A stretch of 64,000 bases of DNA from DASPHG01 sp035629775 (GCA_035629775.1 DASPHG010000062.1:10090-74089), one strand, 5' to 3'. Shown: positions 56,127-63,994, numbered from the stretch's first letter. Made by a program: numbers and translations. The notes: generated by a model from the sequence alone, not told the origin.

Positions 56127-56154
56127 GGGGCCGCTGGCTAGGACCAGCGGTCCC
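56127..56154. terminator. bidirectional hairpin between DUF3352 and LytM genes
   Basis: The arms GGGGCCGCTGG and CCAGCGGTCCC (11 bp with one G-T wobble) flank CTAGGA. The peptidase TAG stop lies in the loop, and the DUF3352 stop is 1 nt before the left arm. There is no T-tract. Confidence 0.55.
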
Positions 56155-57124
56155 AGTTACGCAGCGAGGGGTACGGGTCGATCGGCTCGCCGCCGCCCCA
56201 CCACGTGCCCTGCCAGATCTCGAAGTGGAGGTGGGCGCCGAACGAGGCGCCGGTGTTGCCCACGTTGCCGATCCACTGACCGGTCTTGACCCACTGGCCC
56301 TGGCGGACCCGGACCGAGCCGGTCTGCATGTGCATGTAGACGTAGTCGCGGGTCTGGCCGGCGGCGTCGATCACGACGTAGTGGCCGGCACCTGAAGCCT
56401 GGAATGCGACGGTCTTCACCCGTCCGCCACGCGCGGCGCGGATCTGGGTCCCGAGCGGCGCACCGATGTCCTGGCCCTGGTGCTTGTGGCCGCTGCGCGG
56501 CGCGCCGAAGCGCGAGCCGGGGTCGCCGTAGGGGAAGTTGCCCTTGAGCGGGAAGCGGAAGGGGAACACGCCGAGCTCGTCCACCGCGCTCGTCCGGGCG
56601 GCGCGCACGAGCGGGTTGCCGGCCGGGTCCTTCGCGCGGACGCGGACGCGGTAGCGGCCGGCGGAAAGGGCACCGCCCTCACGCCCCGTGAAGCGGTAGG
56701 TGTGCGTGACCCCGGTCGTGCGCTGGCCGAGGTCGATCCGGCGGACGACCTCGCCGCTCTTCGAGTTGACGATCACGAGGTCGGCGCTGACCACGTCGGC
56801 GCGGTCGTTGATCTGGAACCTGACGCGGGCGGCGCGACCGAACAGGTACACGCGCGACGCGCTCACGCTGAAGCTGGTCAGCAGCGGGTTGCCACCGCTG
56901 CGGGTCGCCTTCGGCGTCCGCGGCTCACGCTTCGGCTTCGGCTTCGGCTTCGGCTCGGGCTTGGGCTCGGGCTTCGGGTCGACCGTCTGGCGGGGTGGCT
57001 GGAGCTCCCCGTAGCCCGCGCCACCGTGGCCGGGCGTCTGGGCGGCGCCGTCGCCGGCTGACGCGGCAGGCGTCAGCGCGAAGGTCGCGAGAAATACAAG
57101 TTTTGGCAGGGTTCGGCGGAACAC
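56138..57124 (-). CDS. secreted M23/LytM-type metallopeptidase
   Basis: The 328-residue protein has a signal peptide (MFRRTLPKLVFLATFALTPAASA). A Pro-Lys-Pro-Glu linker with KPEP/KPKP repeats (~50-66) precedes a beta-rich domain (~75-185) and a C-terminal M23 domain. Zn ligands appear in HKHQGQDIG and HLHFE, with YVYMHMQ supplying a further His. M23 enzymes cut peptidoglycan cross-bridges, so a cell-wall remodelling role is likely. The GTG start lies directly after AGGGAGG, an unusually short spacing. The helicase gene ends 84 bp upstream on the same strand. Confidence 0.88.
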   Translation of the reverse strand: MFRRTLPKLVFLATFALTPAASAGDGAAQTPGHGGAGYGELQPPRQTVDPKPEPKPEPKPKPKPKREPRTPKATRSGGNPLLTSFSVSASRVYLFGRAARVRFQINDRADVVSADLVIVNSKSGEVVRRIDLGQRTTGVTHTYRFTGREGGALSAGRYRVRVRAKDPAGNPLVRAARTSAVDELGVFPFRFPLKGNFPYGDPGSRFGAPRSGHKHQGQDIGAPLGTQIRAARGGRVKTVAFQASGAGHYVVIDAAGQTRDYVYMHMQTGSVRVRQGQWVKTGQWIGNVGNTGASFGAHLHFEIWQGTWWGGGEPIDPYPSLRNWDRWS

Positions 57125-57208
57125 CCTCCCTGCGTCGGCATCCTGGCCACGAGTCCTCTATCCCCGGACGGGACCTAGAACGTCTGTCCATAAAAGCCCT
57201 GCACGCGG

Positions 57209-59479
57209 CTATGCAGCCTGCATCCGGGTCATGACTTCCAAGGCGCCGTTCTTGTTCAGGGGCTCATTCAGGTTCCCGCATTTGGGGGACTGGACGCACG
57301 AGGGGCACCCGAGCCGGCACGGGCATTCGGCGATCAGGCGCCGCGCGTCGTCCACGAGCGTCTCGAACAGGCGGAAGCCGATCCGGGTGATGCCGACCCC
57401 GCCCGCGTGGCCGTCGTAGATGAACACGGTCGGGCGCGCAGTCTGGGGGTGGGCGTTCGTCGAGAGCCCGCCGATGTCCCAGCGGTCGCACATGGCGATC
57501 AGGGGGAGCACGGCGATCTGCGTGTGCTCGGCGGCGTGGAGCGACCCGAGTAGGACCTCGAGCGGAAACTCCGACCGCAGCAGAGGGTCCGGGACCTCGT
57601 ACCAGAGCGCCTGGGTGACGAACTGCTGCTCGGGCAGGTCCACCGGCTCGAGGTCGAGCACCTCGTGGTCGGCCACGCGCTTTCGCTGGAAGGCGACCAC
57701 CTGCTCGGTCACCGAGACGACGCCGAAGGACAGCTCGACGCCGTAGGCCGAGCGGCGGTCGAGCACCTCCTCGATGTAGGTGTCGGTCTCCTTCTTCGGC
57801 TGCGTGTACCAGTCGCCCGAAAACGGGCGCACGAGCGCGCGGCTGCTGTGCAGGTCGAGCTCCTCGACCTCGAAGCTCTGGCCGAGGTGCAGATAGACCG
57901 CGCCCGGGTGGATGGTGGAGTGGGCGCGGCCGACCTCGACCGAGCCGATCAGCTCGCCGCCCTCCGACTCGACGACTGCGACGGCCTCCATCCCCGACGA
58001 GCGGAGCGAGATCCGCCCGGCCGGGAACTCGTCGGTGCGCGGCGTGTACCGGCCGTTCCGCTCGCGCAGCCGGCCCTGCGCGACGAGCCGCTCGGCATGC
58101 GCCTCCCAGCGCGGACCGAGCGCGTCGGCATCGTCGGCCGAGAGCGGGAGCTCGTAGGCCGCCGCGACCAGGTGCTGGGCGTGGATTTCCTCGGACTCGT
58201 GGTCGAGGATCGCCTGCTCCACGGGACGGTCGAGGAACTCGTCGGGGTGGCGGCAGAAGAACTGGTCGAGCGCGTCGTCGCCGGCCACGTAGAGCGCCAG
58301 GCCGGTGTGGCGGCGCCCCGCCCGGCCCCACATCTGGCGCAGGCTCGCGACGGTGCCGGGGAACGTCACGCAGACGGCGGCGTCGAGGTCGCCCACGTCG
58401 ATCCCGAGCTCGAGCGCGTCGGTGGCGACGACCGCGAGCAGCTCGCCCTCGGACAGGCGCCGCTCGATCTCGCGCCGCTGCGTCGGCGTGTATCCCGCCC
58501 GGTACGGGGCGATCCGATCGCCGAGGTCGGCCCGCCCCGCGTCCTCCAGCCGGAGCCGGGTGAAGCGCTGGATCAGCTCGACGCCCCGGCGTGATTTGAG
58601 GAAGCAGATCGTGCGCACCTCGGCCTGCATCAGCTCGCTGAGGAGCTGGGCCGCCTCGGAGAGCGCCGAGCCGCGGATGCCGGCGTCCTCGTCCACGAGC
58701 GGCGGGTTCCACATCACGACCTGGCGCTCGGCGTGCGGTGCGCCGTCGCGGTCCACCAGCTCGAGGTCGAGGCCGGTCAGCCGCTCGCCCAGCTCGAGCG
58801 GGTTGGCGATCGTGGCGCTCGTCAGGACGAAGCGGGGCTCGGTGCCGTAGGCGCGGGCGAGCCGGCGGAGGCGACGGAGCACATTGCCCACGTGGGACCC
58901 GAACACACCGCGGTAGACGTGCGCCTCGTCCACGACCACCCAGGCCAGGTTCGCCAGCACGTCGCCCCAGTTCCGGTGATGGGGCAGCACGCCCACGTTC
59001 AGCATGTCGGGATTCGTGAGGATCAGGTTCGAGCGGCCGCGGATCGCGCGCCGCTCCTCCTTCGGCGTGTCGCCGTCGTAGATCGCGTGGTTCAGGAACG
59101 GCGCGCGCAGCTCGTGCAGCTTGCGCGCCTGGTCCTGGGCGAGCGCCTTCGTGGGGTAGAGATAGAGCGCGCGGGCGCGCCGGTCGCGGGCGAGCGTGTC
59201 GAGCACGGGCAGGTTGAAGGCGAGCGACTTGCCGCTGGCGGTGCCGGTCGTGACGATCACCGGCCCGCGCATCGCCGCCGCGTAGGCCGCGGCCTGGTGC
59301 GAGTAGAGCTGTTCGATGCCGGCGCGGGCGAGCGATTCGCTGAGTGCCGGATGGAGCCCGTCAGGGAGCGGGGCCAGCTCCGCCGCGCGCGCGCCGTAGC
59401 GGGCCTGCTGCACGAGCTGCTCGCCGCGCCCGGACTCGATCACCGCGTGCCAGGGGGTCTTCGCGGCGGTCTTGGGCAT
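57209..59479 (-). CDS. MrfA-type DEAD/DEAH helicase with DUF1998 domain
   Basis: The 756-residue protein has helicase motif I TTGTASGKS, motif II VVDEAHVYRG and motif III TSATIANP. The second RecA-like domain has VVATDALELGIDVGDLDA and MWGRAGRRHTG. A C-terminal DUF1998/Zn-binding module has four clustered Cys (CPCRLGCPSCVQSPKCG). This is the YprA/MrfA family, a 3'-5' helicase implicated in mitomycin C crosslink repair in Bacillus and mycobacteria. Its usual partner, the MrfB exonuclease, is not in this window. TATAGT 8 nt upstream suggests a leaderless ATG. Confidence 0.88.
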   Translation of the reverse strand: MPKTAAKTPWHAVIESGRGEQLVQQARYGARAAELAPLPDGLHPALSESLARAGIEQLYSHQAAAYAAAMRGPVIVTTGTASGKSLAFNLPVLDTLARDRRARALYLYPTKALAQDQARKLHELRAPFLNHAIYDGDTPKEERRAIRGRSNLILTNPDMLNVGVLPHHRNWGDVLANLAWVVVDEAHVYRGVFGSHVGNVLRRLRRLARAYGTEPRFVLTSATIANPLELGERLTGLDLELVDRDGAPHAERQVVMWNPPLVDEDAGIRGSALSEAAQLLSELMQAEVRTICFLKSRRGVELIQRFTRLRLEDAGRADLGDRIAPYRAGYTPTQRREIERRLSEGELLAVVATDALELGIDVGDLDAAVCVTFPGTVASLRQMWGRAGRRHTGLALYVAGDDALDQFFCRHPDEFLDRPVEQAILDHESEEIHAQHLVAAAYELPLSADDADALGPRWEAHAERLVAQGRLRERNGRYTPRTDEFPAGRISLRSSGMEAVAVVESEGGELIGSVEVGRAHSTIHPGAVYLHLGQSFEVEELDLHSSRALVRPFSGDWYTQPKKETDTYIEEVLDRRSAYGVELSFGVVSVTEQVVAFQRKRVADHEVLDLEPVDLPEQQFVTQALWYEVPDPLLRSEFPLEVLLGSLHAAEHTQIAVLPLIAMCDRWDIGGLSTNAHPQTARPTVFIYDGHAGGVGITRIGFRLFETLVDDARRLIAECPCRLGCPSCVQSPKCGNLNEPLNKNGALEVMTRMQAA

Positions 59480-59487
59480 GGCGGGCC

Positions 59488-59497
59488 ACTATAGGTT
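59488..59497. promoter_or_regulatory. overlapping divergent -10 hexamers TATAGT and TAGGTT
   Basis: TATAGT (minus strand, 59488-59493) is 8 nt from the helicase ATG. TAGGTT (plus strand, 59492-59497) is 9 nt from the HAD phosphatase ATG. They share 2 bp. Only 27 bp separate the start codons, so neither transcript can have a conventional leader. Confidence 0.5.
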
Positions 59498-59506
59498 GCG
59501 CGGCCA

Positions 59507-60289
59507 ATGGCGATCCGGTGCGTCTATACCGACCTCGACGGCACGCTCCTGGGGCGCGGCGCCTCGCTATTCCGCGACGGCGAGGGTGGCTTCACGCTGC
59601 TTCCGGCGCGCGCCCTCGAGGCCTGCCACCGCGCCGGCGTGGAGGTCGTGCTCAAGTCGGGCCGGCGCAAGGCGCAGGTGATGGAGGACGCGCGCCTCCT
59701 CGGCCAGACGGCGTACATCTACGAGGTCGGCTGCGGCCTCCACGTGGACGGTGAGGACACCTTCCTCGGCGAGCTTCACCCGCAGGACGGCAGGACGGTG
59801 TGGCAGCAGATCGAGGAGTCCGGCGCGCCGGCGATGTTGCTCGAGCGCTACGCCGGCCGGCTCGAGCCGCACGCGCCCTGGCACCTCGACCGCCACTTCT
59901 CGCACCTGCTGCGCGGACTGGTGGACGTGGAGGAGGCGAACGCGCTGCTTCCCGACAACCTGCGGCTCGTGGACAACGGCGACATCTCGCCGAAGGAGAC
60001 CCTGCTCGGCCTCGAGGGCCGGCCGCACGCGTACCACCTGATCCCGCGCGGGGCATCGAAGGCGGCCGCGGTCGCCGCCCACATGCGCGCGCGCGGGTAC
60101 GCGCGCGAGGAGTGCATGGCGGTCGGCGACTCGGTCGAGGACATGGGCGTGGCCGAGCACGTGGAGCGGTTCTTCCTGGTCGCGAACGCGAAGGTCACGC
60201 CCGCGGGGGAGAACGTCGAGGTCACGGAGGCCTCACACGGCGAGGGTTTCTACGAGGCGGTCGTCAGATCGCTTGCAGAGGCGAAATAG
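59507..60289 (+). CDS. HAD-IIB family sugar-phosphatase (mannosyl-3-phosphoglycerate phosphatase-like)
   Basis: The 260-residue protein has HAD motif I VYTDLDGTLL (nucleophile Asp9), motif II VVLKSGRRKAQ, Lys in RGASKAAAVAAHM and motif IV MAVGDSVEDMGVA. The cap follows the HAD-IIB type seen in mannosyl-3-phosphoglycerate and sucrose phosphatases. Substrate assignment is tentative, as no mannosyl-3-phosphoglycerate synthase lies here. It is cytoplasmic. It is divergent from the helicase over 27 bp. Confidence 0.8.
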   Translation: MAIRCVYTDLDGTLLGRGASLFRDGEGGFTLLPARALEACHRAGVEVVLKSGRRKAQVMEDARLLGQTAYIYEVGCGLHVDGEDTFLGELHPQDGRTVWQQIEESGAPAMLLERYAGRLEPHAPWHLDRHFSHLLRGLVDVEEANALLPDNLRLVDNGDISPKETLLGLEGRPHAYHLIPRGASKAAAVAAHMRARGYAREECMAVGDSVEDMGVAEHVERFFLVANAKVTPAGENVEVTEASHGEGFYEAVVRSLAEAK

Positions 60290-60317
60290 CTCGTAACGAT
60301 TGAAACGAGCGGTGTAT

Positions 60318-60362
60318 GTGCGGATTGCAACGCACTTACCAAGGGGCCTGGCCCCCTGGTAA
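60318..60362 (+). promoter_or_regulatory. two adjacent hairpins in the leader of the membrane-protein gene
   Basis: Hairpin 1 (60318-60335) is GTGCG-N8-CGCAC. Hairpin 2 (60336-60362) is a 27-nt near-palindrome with arms TTACCAAGGGGCC and GGCCCCCTGGTAA, having one mismatch around a single central T. They end 8 nt before AAGGAGG. They may terminate the HAD gene, form a leader structure or hold an operator. Confidence 0.45.
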
Positions 60363-60382
60363 ACGGGACCAAGGAGGTTCTG

Positions 60383-61084
60383 ATGTCACGTCTCTCCGAC
60401 TCACACCACTTCCGCAAGACGATTGCGGGGGTCTGCATGATCGGCGCACCGCTCTTCCTGCTGATCGCGATGGTGATCCATCCGGAGCGCAAGAGCGACG
60501 TCGGTGACCAGCTCGCGGTCGTCGCGGGCGAGATGGACGCCTGGTACGCCTCACATCTGATCGCGGCGATCGCGCTGGTCTTGGCGGTCCCGGCGGTCCT
60601 CGGGCTCATGCACATGCTGCGCGAGCGCGAGGTGGCGTTCGGCCACGTCGGCGGCGCTCTGGCGCTGCTCGGCCTGATGGCGACCACCGGCGTCGTGGCG
60701 ATCGAGGGCTTCGTCGGCTGGCAGGCCGCCGCGTCGCCAAGCCCGGAGATGACCGCGCTGTTCGAGCGGATCACCGAGACCACGGGAATCGTTGTCCCGT
60801 TCTTCGTGATGTCGCTCGGGTTCGCCGCCGGGATGCTGTTCCTGGCGTCCGGCCTCTACCGCGCCCGGGCCGTCCAGTCGTGGACGGCCGCGATGCTCGC
60901 CGTCGGCGCGGTCGTGCTCGCCGTCGGCAACGCCGCGGCGAGCGACCTGTTCGCGATCCTCGGCGGGGCTGTCCTGTTCGTCGGCTTCGTGCAGGTCGGC
61001 CGCATGGTGCTGGCCGAGTCCGACGAGGAGTGGGAGCACACGCCCGAGTACCGCGGCTCCCGCCCGCTGGCCGGGACCCGCTAG
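60383..61084 (+). CDS. multi-pass membrane protein of unknown function
   Basis: The 233-residue protein has about six hydrophobic segments (IAGVCMIGAPLFLLIAMVI, HLIAAIALVLAVPAVLGLM, VGGALALLGLMATTGVVAIE, TGIVVPFFVMSLGFAAGMLFL, WTAAMLAVGAVVLAVGNAAA, LFAILGGAVLFVGFVQVG). I recognise no family. A strong AAGGAGG lies 5 nt before the ATG, in contrast to the leaderless neighbours, and a structured leader precedes it. The TAG shares a CTAG with the convergent glycerate kinase gene. Confidence 0.75.
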   Translation: MSRLSDSHHFRKTIAGVCMIGAPLFLLIAMVIHPERKSDVGDQLAVVAGEMDAWYASHLIAAIALVLAVPAVLGLMHMLREREVAFGHVGGALALLGLMATTGVVAIEGFVGWQAAASPSPEMTALFERITETTGIVVPFFVMSLGFAAGMLFLASGLYRARAVQSWTAAMLAVGAVVLAVGNAAASDLFAILGGAVLFVGFVQVGRMVLAESDEEWEHTPEYRGSRPLAGTR

Positions 61085-62028
61085 GCGAGGTTTCGACCCG
61101 CGCGCCTCAGGGCGCGCGGGTCACCCGCCTCCTGCACGCTCGCCAGGTCGAGGACACGCCTGCCGAAGAGGTCGAGTGCGTCCTCGCCGACGACCGCGTG
61201 GCACCACACTCCCGCCTGCCGGCACCGCGTCGCCACCTCGGCCACCGCCTTGCCGGCGAGCGTCGTCTCGTCCAGCCGCCCCTCGCCGGTCACGACGAAC
61301 GCGGCGCTGCGCATCAGCCCGTCGAACCCCAGCGCGTCGAGAACGTACGACGGCCCGGCCACCAGCTCCGCACCGAGCTCCGACCAGAGCGCGCCCGAGA
61401 TGCCGCCGCCGCACCCCGTCATCGGGACACCACGCGGGTCGCGCCGCATCGAGCGCGCCCGGCTGGAGAGCCGGCGGCGCAGGCGCGCGACGGTGGCCGG
61501 GTCGGCTCCCTTCTGAGGCCCGAATACCGCCGCCGCCTCGTCCCAGGGGGTGCGCACGTCGCACACGGCGGTGAAGCGGACGCCACGCGGCACCGCTCCG
61601 ATTCCGCTCAGCATGCCCGCCCCGCCATCCACCGTCGCAGTGCCGCCGCAGGCCACGATCACGCGTCGGGCGCCCTCCGCGATCGCGGCGGCGATGAGCT
61701 GCCCGGTGCCCGCCGAGGTCGCGGTCCAGGCGTCGCGCTCGGACTCGTCCAGGCGCCCCAGGCCGCTGGCCGCCGCCGCCTCGACCACCGCCGTCTGGCC
61801 GTCGTCGAGCACGCCGAACCAGGCGTCGACCTCCCGCCCCAGCGCGTCGACCCCACGCGCCGGCCGTCGCCGCGCCCCGAGCGCGGCCGCGGTCCCGTCG
61901 CCGCCGTCGGCCACGGGCAGCTCGATCGCCTCCTGGCCGGCGTCGCGCAATCCGGCCGCGATTGCGCCGGCCACGTCGGCCGCGCCGAGCGTGCCCTTGA
62001 ACTTGTCGGGCGCGACGAGCACCGCCAT
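61081..62028 (-). CDS. glycerate kinase
   Basis: The 315-residue protein has the glycerate kinase (GckA/GlxK type) signatures: VLVAPDKFKGTLGAADVAGAIA at the N-terminus, LPVADGGDGT, EAAAASGL, TSAGTGQLIAAAIAEGARRVIVACGGTATVDGGAGML, and VTGEGRLDETTLAGKAVAEVA. It phosphorylates glycerate to 2- or 3-phosphoglycerate in glyoxylate/serine metabolism. It is shorter than the ~375-residue E. coli enzyme, with a reduced middle region. The 12-bp hairpin near its 3' end is in coding sequence. It is divergent from the LigD-Pol gene with 18 bp between start codons. Confidence 0.88.
   Translation of the reverse strand: MAVLVAPDKFKGTLGAADVAGAIAAGLRDAGQEAIELPVADGGDGTAAALGARRRPARGVDALGREVDAWFGVLDDGQTAVVEAAAASGLGRLDESERDAWTATSAGTGQLIAAAIAEGARRVIVACGGTATVDGGAGMLSGIGAVPRGVRFTAVCDVRTPWDEAAAVFGPQKGADPATVARLRRRLSSRARSMRRDPRGVPMTGCGGGISGALWSELGAELVAGPSYVLDALGFDGLMRSAAFVVTGEGRLDETTLAGKAVAEVATRCRQAGVWCHAVVGEDALDLFGRRVLDLASVQEAGDPRALRRAGRNLA
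61095..61122 (+). terminator. 12-bp perfect hairpin after the membrane-protein gene
   Basis: The arms GACCCGCGCGCC and GGCGCGCGGGTC flank TCAG, starting 11 nt after the TAG. It overlaps the glycerate kinase C-terminal codons. There is no T-tract, so termination would need a factor or depend on the hairpin alone. Confidence 0.45.
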
Positions 62029-62046
62029 CCTGAGAAGCTTTGCGGA
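62029..62046. promoter_or_regulatory. symmetric 18-bp divergent start region centred on AAGCTT
   Basis: The palindromic hexamer AAGCTT (62035-62040) lies exactly 6 nt from each start codon of glycerate kinase and LigD-Pol. It sits where TANNNT sits in leaderless promoters elsewhere here and differs from it at the first base on each strand. Confidence 0.4.
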
Positions 62047-63123
62047 ATGGCCGCGCCGAAAGCCCTGACCCTGGACGTCGGCGGGCGCGAGGTGCGCGTG
62101 TCGAGCCCGGACCGCGTGATCTTCCCCGCCACCGAGCGGACGGACCCGGTCACGAAGCTCGACGTGGTCGAGTACTACGTGGCGGTCGAGGACGGGATCA
62201 TGCGCGCGCTGCGCGATCGGCCGACGGCGCTCGAGCGGTGGCCGAAGGGCGTCCAGCCCGGCTTCGTGTTGACCACGCGCGACGGCAAGAAGGGCGACGC
62301 CTTCTACCAGAAGCGGGTCATGTCGGGTGCGCCCGACTACGTGCAGACCGCACGCATCCAGTTCCCGTCCGGCCGGCACGCGGACGAGATCTGCCCGACC
62401 GAGATCGCCGTGGTCGCCTGGTGCGCGCAGATGGGCACGATCACATTCCACCCGTGGCCCGTGCGCTCGGACGATGTGGACCACCCGGACGAGCTGCGGG
62501 TGGACCTCGATCCCCAGCCCGGGACGGACTACGAGGACGCGGCGCGCGTCGCCGGGGAGGCGCGCCGGCTGCTCGACGACCTGGGCTACGTCGGTTTCCC
62601 GAAGACCTCCGGCGGGCGCGGAATCCACATCTACGTGCGGATCGAGCCGCGCTGGACCTTCACCGACGTCCGCCACGCCGCGATCGCGTTCGGCCGCGAG
62701 CTCGAGCGCCGAATGCCCGGCCGAGTGACGACGAAGTGGTGGAAGGAGGAGCGCGGCGAGAGTGTCTTCGTCGACTACAACCAGAACGCCCGCGACCGCA
62801 CGATCGCCTCGGCCTACAGCATCCGCCCCAAGCCGGGCGCGCCGGTCTCCGCGCCCGTCGCCTGGGACGAGCTGCCCGAGGTCGCGCCCGAGGACTTCAC
62901 CGTGGCGTCGATGCCCGCGCGCTTCGCCGAGCGCGGCGACCTCAACGCCGGCATCGACGACGCCGCCCATTCGCTGCAGCCGCTGCTCGACATGTACGCG
63001 CGCGACGAGGCGGAGGGCGAGGGCGGCGACATGCCGTATCCCCCCGACTACCCGAAGATGCCCGGTGAGCCGAAGCGGGTCCAGCCGTCGCGCGACCGCG
63101 ACCGCGACCGCGACGACGCCTAG
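62047..63123 (+). CDS. stand-alone LigD polymerase/primase-domain protein (NHEJ PolDom)
   Basis: The 358-residue protein matches the LigD polymerase domain: SSPDRVIFPATE, DAFYQKRVMSGAPDYVQT, DLDPQPG carrying the catalytic Asp153/Asp155, KTSGGRGIHIYVRI, and FVDYNQNARDRTIASAYSIRP with Asp243. This archaeo-eukaryotic-primase-type domain fills gaps and adds ribonucleotides during non-homologous end joining. No ligase or nuclease domain is fused and no ku gene is visible. The C-terminus ends in an Arg-Asp repeat tail encoded by tandem cgaccg codons. The start is supported by context only. Confidence 0.88.
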   Translation: MAAPKALTLDVGGREVRVSSPDRVIFPATERTDPVTKLDVVEYYVAVEDGIMRALRDRPTALERWPKGVQPGFVLTTRDGKKGDAFYQKRVMSGAPDYVQTARIQFPSGRHADEICPTEIAVVAWCAQMGTITFHPWPVRSDDVDHPDELRVDLDPQPGTDYEDAARVAGEARRLLDDLGYVGFPKTSGGRGIHIYVRIEPRWTFTDVRHAAIAFGRELERRMPGRVTTKWWKEERGESVFVDYNQNARDRTIASAYSIRPKPGAPVSAPVAWDELPEVAPEDFTVASMPARFAERGDLNAGIDDAAHSLQPLLDMYARDEAEGEGGDMPYPPDYPKMPGEPKRVQPSRDRDRDRDDA

Positions 63124-63980
63124 GCCTGCGGCAGCTTCTTCGCGCCGCGCCGCGTGACGGGCGCGGACGGCGGCGGGACGACCGGGCCGATGTCCCCGTC
63201 CGGCGCCTCGTCGAGGTCGACGATGACCGGCGCGTGGTCGCTCGGGCCCTTGCCCTTGCGGGCGTGGCGGTCGATCCAGGCGGCCTGGACCCGGTCCGCG
63301 ACGCGGTCGCCGGCCAGCACCAGGTCGATGCGCATGCCGAGGTCCTGGTGGAACATGCCGGCGCGGTAGTCCCAGTACGTGAACACGCGCTGGTCGGGCC
63401 AGCGGTCGCGGACGACGTCGTGGAGCCCGAGCGCCTGCAGCCGCGCGAGCGCCTCGCGCTCCGGCGCGGTCACGTGGGTCTGGCCGATGTACGCGTCGGG
63501 GTCGAACACGTCGGCGTCGGCGGGCGCGATGTTCATGTCGCCGCAGACGACGGTGGTCGCGGCGCCGTCGCCGACATGGCTCCGGAGCGCCTCGAGCCAG
63601 GCCAGCTTGTACTCGTAGTGGTCAGAGCCCGGCTGGCGGCCGTTGGGGACGTAGACGGAGACGACGCGGACGCCGTCGCACGTGGCCGTCACCGCGCGGG
63701 CCTCGGGGTGCGGGAAGCCCGGGCCGCCCGGCAGGCCCGCGACGACGTCCTCGAGCCCGACCCGCGACAGGATCGCCACGCCGTTCCACGCCGGCTCGCC
63801 GTGCGCGGCGACCTCATAGCCGCGCTGCTCGAGCTCGTCGTGGAGCAGCTCGGCGAAGGCGTCGTCGGCGAGCTTGGTCTCCTGCAGGCAGAGGACGTCC
63901 GGCTTGCGCTCGTCCAGCCAGGGGAGGAGCCGCGGGAGCCGCTGCTTGACCGAGTTCACGTTCCAGGTGACGAGTCGCAC
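63120..63980 (-). CDS. xth: exodeoxyribonuclease III
   Basis: The 286-residue protein has the ExoIII/AP-endonuclease fold motifs: LVTWNVNSVKQRLPRLLPWL, CLQETKLADD (catalytic Glu), VVSVYVPNGR, VVCGDMNIAP (Asp/Asn), TYWDYRAGMFHQDLGMRIDLVLA and PSDHAPVIVDL (Asp-His). It removes nucleotides 3'-5' and cleaves abasic sites in base-excision repair. The ~25-residue basic C-terminal tail is extra. The GTG start has TACCGT 8 nt upstream. Its TAG shares a CTAG with the LigD-Pol gene. Confidence 0.92.
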   Translation of the reverse strand: MRLVTWNVNSVKQRLPRLLPWLDERKPDVLCLQETKLADDAFAELLHDELEQRGYEVAAHGEPAWNGVAILSRVGLEDVVAGLPGGPGFPHPEARAVTATCDGVRVVSVYVPNGRQPGSDHYEYKLAWLEALRSHVGDGAATTVVCGDMNIAPADADVFDPDAYIGQTHVTAPEREALARLQALGLHDVVRDRWPDQRVFTYWDYRAGMFHQDLGMRIDLVLAGDRVADRVQAAWIDRHARKGKGPSDHAPVIVDLDEAPDGDIGPVVPPPSAPVTRRGAKKLPQA

Positions 63981-63988
63981 GGCCGTCC

Positions 63989-63994
63989 ACGGTA
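63989..63994 (-). promoter_or_regulatory. -10-like hexamer TACCGT for a leaderless GTG start
   Basis: TACCGT is 8 nt before the GTG of exonuclease III. No Shine-Dalgarno is seen. Confidence 0.4.

Noticed and set aside
57125..57208. Possible c-di-AMP (ydaO-type) riboswitch before the LytM peptidase
   Set aside because: Cell-wall hydrolases of actinobacteria often have one, but only 84 bp is available and none of the conserved ydaO elements could be found.
63081..63123. Tandem cgaccg repeats as a regulatory repeat
   Set aside because: They encode the Arg-Asp tail of the LigD-Pol protein in frame and are short. Simple codon repetition explains them.
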